A program made the position numbers and the translations under genes. Shown in pieces: positions 55,596-64,000 of a DNA stretch of 64,000 nucleotides (position 1 is its first letter; the number at the start of each line of letters is the position of its first letter). This stretch comes from Chinchilla lanigera (Eukaryota > Chordata > Mammalia > Rodentia > Chinchillidae), in NCBI RefSeq assembly GCF_000276665.1, contig NW_004955475.1, positions 4,555,255 to 4,619,254 on the forward strand. Direction: 5' to 3'. Under the pieces are notes generated by a model, which ran no database searches, was not told where the DNA came from, and worked only from the letters and a program-made list of their open reading frames with translations.

Positions 55596-57330
55596 TGTCC
55601 ATTTAATGATGGACTGTTGCTGTGCATGTCCACCTTTATGACTTGGTGGATCAGATAATACTTATCTCACGATGGGAAGTCAGGTTGCATAGTAACTTGG
55701 TGGGCCATGGTCAGGTATTCAGCTTCCACTAAGACTGAGTAGCAGGCCAATATGTGCAGATGGTGGCAGAGCCTTGCTTCAAAACCCTAAAGGCCTCCAC
55801 TGTGATTCACATATGGGTACTTGCCAGAGACTCCAAACGGCATCTCTACTTGCCCTAACACTTCAAGTACCATTGGATCTAGTGGATCATATGACCCCAG
55901 TGGCAGAATAGCCTACACCACAACCTGGATCTGTTGCAGAGCCTTTTCTTGTTTTGGGTCCCACTCAAAACTAGCTGCTTTGAGTCATTCAGTAAATGGG
56001 CTTCAGTAAAACACCTGGCTGAGGAATGCATTGCCTTTCAAAATCCAAACAGGCCCACTAGGCATTGTGCATTTTTTGATTGTATGGGGAGCCAGAAGCA
56101 ACAATTTATTTTTTATATTAGAATGGATATCTCTATATGCTCCACACAACTGGGCTCTTAGAAATTTCAGTGAGGTAGAAGGACCTTCAATTTTAGTTGG
56201 GTTTATTTCCCATTCTGTGGCTCACAAATGCTTTACTAACAAGTTCAGAGTGGTTGCTACCCGCTGCTGACTTGGTCCAGTCAGCATAATACCATCAATA
56301 TAATGAACCAAGGTGATAACTCTTGGGAGAGAAAGATGATCAAGATCTCTGTGAACTAAGTTGTGATAGGAATGGAGAGTTAATACAACAGTGAAGGTGT
56401 TTCACTGACCTTGCCAGATGAAAACAAATTGTTTCTAACAGTCTTTATAGACATGTATGAAGAAGAAGGAATTTGCCGAATCATACCAAGTATCAGGAGA
56501 TATATTAATCAGTTCAAGAAAGGAAACCACTGCTTATACAGCAGATGCAAACAGTATTACCATTTGATTTAGTTTATGGTAATCCAGCATCATTCTCCAA
56601 GACCTATCCATCTTCTGCACAAGCCACATGGGAGAATTAAATGTACATGTAGTGGAAACCACTACCCCTGCATCCGATAAAGTACTATTGATAGTGGCAC
56701 TAATATCTGCAATCTTTTCATGGATATGATATTGTTTTTGGTGTACTATTTTACCCAGTAAAGACAACTCTAATGGCTTCCATTTGGCTTTTCCAACCAT
56801 AATGGTCCTCATACTACAGATTAAGAAGCAAATGTGAGGATTCTGCGAAGTACTAAGTACATCTATCCCAATTATGCATTCTGGAACAGGGGAAATGACT
56901 AAAGGTGGATCCAAGGACCTACTGGACACACTGTCAGACCTTAAAACTCCATTGATCACCTGACCTCTAGAGGCTCCTCCTCTTACTAAAGGGCCACAAT
57001 GACATTTTGGATCCTTTGGCATCATAGTTAGTTCAGCACCAGTGTCCAGTGGTCCCTGAAATGTCTGATCATTTCCTTTTCCTCAATGTACAGTTACCTT
57101 GGGAAAATGCTGTAGGCCCCTTTGAGGAAGGATGGGAGAAAAATTGACTACATAGAATTCTGATGGTACACCAAAGTCCTTTCTCAAGGGGACCTGGCTT
57201 CCCCTTCATCCAAGGGGTTCTAGCTTGATAAACTGCCTCAAACCTGGGAGCTGAATGAGAGGTTAAAATTCTCTGCTGCTATGATTTGAAGTAGATTTCT
57301 GTTCATTTGCCCTTAAATATATTTGATTAT
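55596..57330 (-). pseudogene. ERV-L pol: protease end, reverse transcriptase, RNase H start (inverted)
   Basis: The longest frame is 57025-56534. Its N-terminal third resembles the end of the retroviral protease; it then enters RT with a recognisable finger region ending 'MMLDYHKLN'. Frames beyond (56530-55600) cover the palm, where the catalytic YxDD box reads YIDG, one Asp lost, and a connection region. Stops and shifts are frequent, so no active enzyme can be made. The block ends near 55596 without integrase. Confidence 0.75.
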
Positions 57331-57792
57331 AGAAATCTAGTAAAAATTTAGTAGGCTTCATGTCTATTTCACTTTTGGACACATCATAGCTAATCAACCA
57401 TAGTCTCACATGTCAGATTATTCTGATCATTGTTCTGCTTCTTCTAGTATGGTAAGTGCATGCACCTTGCCTTTGGCGATTATGTGATACCGTTTGACAC
57501 CTGCCACTCTGGGATCCAATTAAGCCCATTGCCATTAAGTTTCCCAGCTGAGTAAGTGTAATACCCACTGTCAGGTGTGGCCTACAGAGAAGAACAATGG
57601 CAGTGCTATTTGGGGTGCCAGTGCTCCCATCACAAATCTGTTTCTCAAGGTATTAGTATACATTTCTCAAAGTGTTAGGATACAGTTTCTAGATCATCCC
57701 ACTGCTTAACATGACAAATCCACTCCAGCATTCCCATTTCCCTGAACCTTTCAATCCCCTCATCAGCAGTAAAGCATGGAATATCAGCTACC

Positions 57793-57938
57793 TCTACTTT
57801 TGAGACAGGGTCTCTCTATGCAGTTCAAGTGAGCTTTGAACTCACTATATAGCCCAGGATGGCCTCAAACTCATGGTAATCCTCTTGCCTCAGCCTCACA
57901 AGTGCTGGAATTACAAGTGTGTGCCACTATACCTGGAG
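57793..57938 (-). mobile_element. B1-type SINE
   Basis: 'ttttgagacagggtctctct', 'cctcacaagtgctggaatta'. Confidence 0.9.
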
Positions 57939-58029
57939 AATATTACCTGTCTCTACTCATTACCTACTCATTTCCAGTAGGCCATCTTTTGATCCATACT
58001 TCTGCAAATGAGACCAATAAACAAATACA

Positions 58030-58115
58030 CTTTTTTTTTTGTACCAGGAATCAAACTCAGGACCTTGCACCAGCCAGGCAGGCGCTTGTGCTGCTGAACT
58101 ATATCCCCAGCCCTG
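58030..58115 (-). mobile_element. ID-type SINE
   Basis: 'tgtaccaggaatcaaactca', 'agccaggcaggcgcttgtgc', with a T9 tail. Confidence 0.92.
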
Positions 58116-58179
58116 AGACAAATAAACTATTAACAACTTTTTTACTTCACAAGCTTCAAGATTGAGTTCAGAATCTTTT

Positions 58180-58271
58180 TTTGTTTTTGTTTTTTTTCGG
58201 TACCAGGAATTGAACTCACGACCTTGTGCTTGCCAGGCAGGTGCTGTGCCACAGAGCTAAATCCCAGCCCC
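58180..58271 (-). mobile_element. ID-type SINE
   Basis: Antisense ID with T-rich tail, bounded by a long duplication AAGATTGAGTTCAGAATCTT (about 58158 and 58272). Confidence 0.95.
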
Positions 58272-59401
58272 AAGATTGAGTTCAGAATCTTAACAGGCAT
58301 AAATTGAAAAATACAGCCTGATCTAGGTGTATGTATTTGTCACTACTGTCCCAAACTTATAAACACATTCCTAAACTGGCTCATCAGGCATCTGCTTGTA
58401 AGAGAAAAATCAAGAAGTTAATTGAGAGAATAGCAGACCACTTCATGGGTCACACTATGTACCTCTACTTCAGGAGCCTTCTGTGATTTGAGCCTAGTTA
58501 TAGGCCTAGAGGCAAAAGTGGGTGGTGAGAGTGGGTCCTGAGTAATATTAGCATAATTATGACTTTTGAACACTGGTAAATTTTCTCAGGCATACCAGGA
58601 TAGGCAAACACTACAGGGGTTGAATGCAGGAATCCCTGCACTACTGTGGGTGGAGAAATCTCTTACTGTAGCAAAATAATCTCATTAAAGTCTAGGAGCT
58701 CAATACCCACAGTTTCATCAGGATCCTCCAAAACATCTCCATCAATTTAGGGGTTCCCATTCTTTCCAGATCAGTACCCTCATCTTTACTTCAGATACAC
58801 ATGGAGGCTGAGCACCCAATTTATGCTGTATTTCAGTCAATTGAAGTATGAGCCTGTGTTTATGTTTCTGCAACCTCAACCCTGCAGCTAAAGGAGAAGA
58901 TATTCTTTTTCAGAACATACCTTGAAAATTTTAGATGATTTATGTGTGTTCGGGATTGATGTATGTGTGTTATGGGACTTTGAAATATGAACACCTTAGT
59001 TTCCTCTATTAATTCATCCCCACTGTTAGAAAATTTTAGATTCCCTATGCATGTTTTGAACTCATTATATTTATTCATAGGTTGTCACACAGAAACTAAG
59101 AGCAACTAGCCAGAATCATTTTACCCACTCTACAAAAAATATTGAAAAGTATCATACATGGAGAAGCTAAATTCCTTACATCTTACAAGCAGTGAATTAG
59201 TATAAACAAATAGATCTACACTGAATGTTACTTAGAAAAGTTCACATCAAAGACTATCATTACTTCCCACATCATCAAGAAAGACCATGACACCTTTAGA
59301 TTTCATAAAATTAGATAGCCATTGTCAGGAACCCCTAAAGCCGTTAAAGAATCTCTTCTTTAAAATTCTACTTCTCTAGAGCCACTCCTGGTTCCAAAAT
59401 C

Positions 59402-59874
59402 TGTATCAGTCAGTGCTTATGAGAGAAACAGATAAATATGTGAGGATATACAATGTAGGATTACACTGGCTGCCGGCAGAGTCAGGTGTGGAGGAGTGCA
59501 AAAGGGTATCTATGCTGGAGATGGAAAGGATCCAGTAAAAGACCCAAGGCTCGGAGCTCACTATGGTGTCCCCAGTGCATCAGTATCAGGGGGCCAAGGG
59601 TGTATGACAGAAGCCTGAAGAGTTTGTGCAAGAAGGTAGGAGACAGCATTGAAGTTTAAGGTGAAGACTGGAGATCCTCCAAGGAAACAGAAGTAGGCCC
59701 TCTTTTTGTTTCCTTTTTATTCAATTCAGGGTAAAAGCACATTGGTTGGTGCTACTCAAACCCAGGGTAGGTTTTCTGTCCTCAATCATTCCTTTCAGTC
59801 ACACCCAGAACTATGCAGATCCAGATTAGTTGAGTGTTTCTTACTCAAGTTGACATAATCAGTTAACTATCACA
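59402..59874 (-). mobile_element. ERV-L LTR, inverted third copy
   Basis: 473 bp on the minus strand: starts TGTGATAGTTAACTG at 59874 and ends before 'gattttggaaccagg'. Its U3 end abuts plus-strand pol directly at 59875. Confidence 0.85.
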
Positions 59875-61400
59875 ACAAGCAAGTTACATGAAGAAATTGT
59901 CCACATGCCCACAGTTCTTACTCCTGGTATCTTTTCTTCTGTCTCCCAGAATATACCTATAGCCTCATGGGAGTGTACCGTATTATAGCTCTCAGAGGAA
60001 GCAAAGCCCAGGGCCTTGGTTACAGATGGTTCTGCGTGTTATGCAAGCATTACCCACAAGTGAACAGCTGCGGTATTACATCTCCTTTCCAGGACATCTC
60101 TGAAGGACCGTGGTGAAGGAAAAGCTTCAAAGTCAGCAGAACTTTGGGCAGCAAACCTGGTAGTAAATTTGACCTGAATGGAGAAATGTCCAGACATGTG
60201 ACTGTATACTGATTCATGCACTGTAGCCAATGGTCTGGCAGGATTGCCAGGAACTTGGAAAGAACATGACTGGAAAAGTGGTGACAAATATGTTTTAGGA
60301 AGAGGGATATAGACCACTCTATAGTTAAGTAATGTAAATATATTTGTGTCCCATATAAACACTCACCAAATTGTGACCTCATCAAAAGAGGACTTTAATA
60401 ATCAGGTGGATAAGATGATTTGTTCTGTAAATAGTGGCCAACCTCTTTCTTCGGCCACCCCTGTCATTGTCCAATGGGCTCCACCATGGAGGCAGGGATG
60501 GAAGTTATGCATGGGGTCCACAAAATAGACTCCCCTTCACTAAGGCTGGTTTGGCTACAGGCACTGTTGAATGCTGAATATTCTAGCATCAAAGCCCAAC
60601 ACTGAGTGATCAATATGGCACCATCCCCTGCCATGATCATCCTGCAACTTAGTGGCAGGTATATTATACTGGACTGCTTCCATCATGGAAAGGACAGCAC
60701 TTTGTCCTTACGGGCATAGACACTTACTCTGAATATGGATTTGCCTTTCCTGCATATGATGCTTCTGCCAAATCTACCATCCATGGACTTACAGAATGCC
60801 TTATCCTCTGTCATGGATACATGGACACATTACCTCTGACCAAGGTACACATTTTACAGCCAAAGAAGTGGGACAATGGGATCATGCTCGTGGAATTCAC
60901 TGGTCTCACTGTGTTCCTCACCATCCTGAAGCAGCTGGATTGATAGAAAGGTGGAATGATCGGCTGAAGATGCAGTCAGTCAGTTGCCACTAGTTTGTAG
61001 GGCTGGGGCAAGGTTCTTCAAAAGGCTGTGTATGCTTTGATTCAGCATCCGCTATCTGGCACAGTGTCTCTAACAGCCAGGCTTCATGGGTCCAGGAATC
61101 AAGGGGTGGAAGTAGGAATGTTACCTCTCACTATTACTCTAGAGATCCGCTAGTACATTTTTTGTTTCCTATCCCCATGAGCTTATGCTCTCCGGGCCTA
61201 GAAGTCTTAGTTCCAGAGGGGAGAAATCTTGTACTAGGAAGCACAGCAATGATTCCACTAAACTGGAAACTAAGACTTCCCCCTGGTCATTTTGATCTGT
61301 TCATGCCTCTGAGTAAACAAGCTAAAAATAGGGCAATGCTGTTGGCAGAGGTGACTGACCCAGACTCTCAAGGGGAAATTGGACTATAGCTACACAATGG
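59875..61400 (+). pseudogene. ERV-L pol 3' half: RNase H remnant, integrase, dUTPase-like domain
   Basis: Fragmented frames in plus orientation. About 59900-60420 is an RNase H-like remnant. 60420-61010 is integrase; the clearest part is 60796-60993, with 'SDQGTHFTAKEV' and 'HPEAAGLIERWN' (core Asp and Glu region recognisable). 61162-61389 resembles the dUTPase domain that ERV-L carries after integrase. Frameshifts and stops separate all parts. Confidence 0.8.
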
Positions 61401-61709
61401 AGGAAGGAAGAATGTACTTGAAGTGCAGGAGATCCCTTAGGGCACCTCCTACCCGTACCATTCTTTGTTAATAAAATCAATTGGAAACTACAACAACACA
61501 GTAAAGCAGAATGACAAATGGCCCAGAGCCTTCAAGAATGAAGGTGTGGGTCACCCCACTACGAAAAGAATCAAGACCTTCTGAAGTGTTTGCTGAAGGC
61601 CAATTGAATAGAGAATGGGTAGTAGAAGAAAGTAGTTCTAAATACCAGCTACGACCCCATGGCCAGTTTTAGAAACCAGGATTGTAATTGTAATAGTTCT
61701 CTCTTAACA

Positions 61710-61799
61710 CGCTTCCTATGTGATATAATGTTGATAGACTTACTATTTGTTCTTCGCTTCCTATGTGATATAATGTTGATAGACTTACTATTTGTTCTT
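61710..61799 (+). repeat. Perfect 45-bp tandem duplication
   Basis: Units 61710-61754 and 61755-61799 are identical, both beginning CGCTTCCTATGTGATATAAT. It lies in the ERV-L 3' non-coding region. Confidence 0.97.
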
Positions 61800-62018
61800 A
61801 AACATTGTTAAACCTATGTCATAGTGTTCAAGTTATAATATGCTAAGCATCACCCGAAGAAAGCTTGCCATCTAGTCTGGAGAGAGAATTAGTGTGTTTC
61901 TGTCTATATGCAGGATAGTTGTAACATGTTAGGCATTATTATGAACTTGTCTTTGTATTTGGAGACTAAGTATGATTTAAGGAAATGTGTCTGATTGTCA
62001 AGTTGACAAGGGTTGAAT

Positions 62019-62608
62019 TGTGATAGTTAAGTGTTGTGTCAACTTGAGTAGAAAACGTTCAACTAATTGGATCTGCATAGTTTTGATTGTGACTGAAGGG
62101 ATTTACTGAAGACAGAAGACCCAACTTATGTGAGTGGTAGCAAAAATAGGCTGCTAACCTGAACGGAACAAAAGGGAAATAAACAAGGAAAGGCCATCTC
62201 TGTTTCTCTGGAGGAGCTCCAGTCTCCACCTTCACCTTGGATGTCATCTCCTAGCTTCTGGCACAGACTCTTCAACCTTCCATCACAGATCCTCCGGTCT
62301 TCCACTGCAGACCCTCAGCCTCCTGAAACATACTTGTATGGGACACTGCAGTGAGCTCCAGGATTCTGACTTTTTTTCTTTTCTTTTTTCTTTTTTAAAT
62401 TTTATTTTCAAAGATAAAAGAGCCAAAACATATTAACAAAGGATTCTGACTTTTGACTGGACCTTATGGTCTCCAGCACACAGACAGCACTTTTGGACTT
62501 TTCCACACTTGACTCTGCAGGTGACCATTTTAATGCTACCTTGTAAATCCTTATGTATTTACATATCTTGCAATAAAGTTGTTTCTCTAGTAAGCACTAA
62601 TTGATATA
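62019..62608 (+). mobile_element. ERV-L 3' LTR, with a small insertion
   Basis: Starts TGTGATAGTTAAGTG and ends near 'ctaattgatata'. Longer than the 5' LTR because of the 66-bp insertion plus its duplication at 62374-62453. Confidence 0.85.
62374..62439 (-). mobile_element. 66-bp retrotransposed 3'-end fragment in the LTR
   Basis: Reverse-oriented: a T-rich left side (poly(A) on the minus strand), an AATAAA on the minus strand at 62401-62406, and a 14-bp duplication AGGATTCTGACTTT (62360-62373 and 62440-62453). The source transcript was not recognised. Confidence 0.8.
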
Positions 62609-62649
62609 AAGGCAAAAATTAGGGAATTAGCGCATGACAGGCACTCTCC

Positions 62650-62825
62650 TTGGTTCCAGGAATACAGCATTGTTAATTAAATCCTTGCATTAACCCTATG
62701 ACATGTATTTGGTACTGTTATTTTCTTCATTTTACAGAAGAGGATGCTAAGGCATGGAGAAGTTGAGAAACGAGCCCAGGGTCACACATCTAGAAGAATA
62801 GGATTTGAATTTACAGTCTTGCTCC
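62650..62825 (-). mobile_element. MIR SINE, antisense
   Basis: 'accctatgacatgtatttgg', 'ttcattttacagaagaggat', 'gcccagggtcacacatctag', 'ggatttgaatttacagtc'. Confidence 0.75.
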
Positions 62826-62859
62826 AGAATCCATAATGTTTTTATCCACTGTGTTCTCT

Positions 62860-63300
62860 TCTACCCCTAAAATCCATACTATCATGAAATTTATATTCTA
62901 GGAGGAGATGTCAGTAATTATAAAAAGAAAAAAAAACTAAAAATATTGTTATACTAGGTGGAGCTAAGTTTACAAAGTGTGTAAAGAATGGTAATGATGA
63001 TATGGTAAAAAAGGGAGATATTTTATACATTATGGTCAGAAAAAGGCCTCTCTTCAGAGATGACATTGTAGCAGAGAGGAATCCCTCTTATATGATCCAG
63101 AGAAAGAGCACTGCAGACAGGAAAATAGCCAAAGTAGTGTACCTGAGGCAACAAAATGCTTGTCATATGAAAAAAGAAGGCAAGGCCCTGGTGGAAAGGG
63201 GTGAGCAGTAATAGATTGCAGAGATAACCTGAAAAATGAATAGGATCTTACAAACTCTGCTGATGAGTTGAGATTTTATTTTAAGCAGGGGAACAATGTG
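62860..63300 (-). mobile_element. L2 relic, antisense
   Basis: 'atcatgaaatttatattcta', 'ggcctctcttcagagatgac', 'gagcactgcagacagg', 'ctgaggcaacaaaatgc' in antisense L2 order. Confidence 0.6.
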
Positions 63301-63309
63301 ATCTGGAAA

Positions 63310-63990
63310 TCAGTATAGAGAGCCCCCAAAAAACTAAAAATAAAAACCATATTCCACCCAGATATTCCACTTCTAGTTTTTTTCTGTAAGAAATAAAGAT
63401 ATCTCTTTATGTACATATCACATTACAGTGATACATATATACCCATGTGTATAGCAGTACAATTTATAATAGCTAAATTTGAAAGTGGATTATATGTCCA
63501 TAAACAGATGACTAGATAAAGAAAATATGATTTATACACAATGGCATTTATATTCTCTGCCACAAAAAGGAAAAACTTTAGTCATTTGTGGGAAAATGAA
63601 GGCATCTTGAAACCATAATGTTGAATGAAATAAATAAGACACATAAGCTTAAGCATTCATGATTTCTCTTATTTGATAAACCCCAAATACAAGAGAAAAA
63701 TAAAAATAGATAATGAGACATAGGGAGAGAGCTGTTCTACAAAACTGAATGGAATCATGAGTTATTGGGAGAGGAGAGGGAGTGGAGCAGAAAGAGATGG
63801 GAGAGGACAGGAGGGGACAGGAGTGAAAACACGAAGGAGGAGAGGAGAGAAGATGAGAGGGAGGAAAGGAGAAAAGAAGGAAATGAAAACAGAATTGAGA
63901 TGTGTTATATACACGTACCAATGCCCCACAAGAGATGTAATCATTTTATCCTGCAAACATAGTAATTGAAAAATAAAAATTAACAAAAAA
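63310..63990 (+). mobile_element. L1 3' end, sense, with GA-rich tract
   Basis: 'ggaaatcagtatagagagcc', 'tgttgaatgaaataaataag', 'aagcattcatgatttctctt', then a purine-rich GAGGAG tract (63763-63885) and an A-rich end. Confidence 0.75.
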
Positions 63991-64000
63991 TCATTCTGAG

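Larger units (their letters stand above)
57331..59401 (-). pseudogene. ERV-L gag region (inverted), with SINE insertions
   Basis: Lies between the inverted LTR and inverted pol. Only short frames remain, e.g. 59078-58860. Interrupted by a B1 (57793-57938) and two ID SINEs (58030-58115, 58180-58271). A primer-binding-like site is at 59383-59398. Confidence 0.6.
54640..62608 (+). mobile_element. ERV-L (class III) provirus with an inverted centre
   Basis: The outer LTRs (54640-55131 and 62019-62608) are both in plus orientation and are flanked by AAGGT (54635-54639) and AAGGC (62609-62613), a likely 5-bp target-site duplication with one change. Inside, plus-strand 5' gag (55160-55590) stops abruptly. 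A minus-strand block follows (55596-59874: a third LTR, gag and the first half of pol, in reverse). Plus-strand pol then resumes with integrase and a dUTPase-like domain, which is the ERV-L arrangement. Every coding region has stops and frameshifts. No env was seen, as expected for ERV-L. Confidence 0.85.

Noticed and set aside
56534..57025. Intact retroviral pol gene
   Set aside because: Open for 163 codons but the RT catalytic box has lost an Asp and the rest of pol is broken; it is a relic.
63757..63969. Arg/Glu-rich plus-strand open frames
   Set aside because: Translation of the GA-rich L1 tail.

Overview
The window is mammalian nuclear DNA from a rodent. The lineage-informative repeats are tRNA-derived ID-type SINEs with a shared core, B1/7SL-type SINEs, and B1-ID composites, which together point to a non-muroid rodent; the species cannot be fixed from sequence alone. 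Older repeats (MIR, L2, MER5, Tigger1, MLT1, MaLR, ERV-L, L1) are those of any placental genome. Protein-coding density is very low.

One protein-coding gene is recognised with confidence: ZC4H2 on the minus strand. All five coding exons (49217 down to 15149) can be joined through canonical splice sites into an uninterrupted 224-residue reading frame ending in the C4H2 zinc finger. The 3' UTR runs down to a poly(A) signal near 14030. The promoter lies near 49340-49425 and carries two opposed ZNF143-type sites. ZC4H2 is X-linked in mammals, so this is probably X-chromosomal sequence. Intron 1 takes up about 30.6 kb and is mostly layered transposon debris.

Layout. 1-7.1 kb: L2, MIR, MLT1 and L1 relics. 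7.1-11.7 kb: a retroviral env scrap, then a decayed piggyBac-like transposase on the minus strand, broken by SINEs and an LTR, with its C-terminal part tandemly duplicated. 12.2-14 kb: MLT1 and MIR. 14-49.4 kb: ZC4H2. Within its introns are a near full-length Tigger1 relic (22.9-25.9 kb), several L1 fragments in both orientations, a MaLR provirus part (32.2-34.0 kb) flanked by a diverged 220-240 bp duplication, and a HAL1/L1-like element (39-43 kb). 49.93-50.09 kb: an assembly gap beside a poly(A) run. 50-54.6 kb: SINEs and MIRs. 54.64-62.61 kb: a rearranged ERV-L (class III) provirus whose outer LTRs are in direct orientation with matching target-site remnants, but whose central 4.3 kb (a third LTR, gag and the first half of pol) is inverted. 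62.6-64 kb: MIR, L2 and L1 ends.

No RNA gene, CRISPR array, operon or other prokaryote-style system is present. Nothing here supports an undescribed functional system; the interest lies in the structural histories of the repeats and in the ZC4H2 promoter. Repeat family names are by eye, and boundaries are approximate unless target-site duplications are given.
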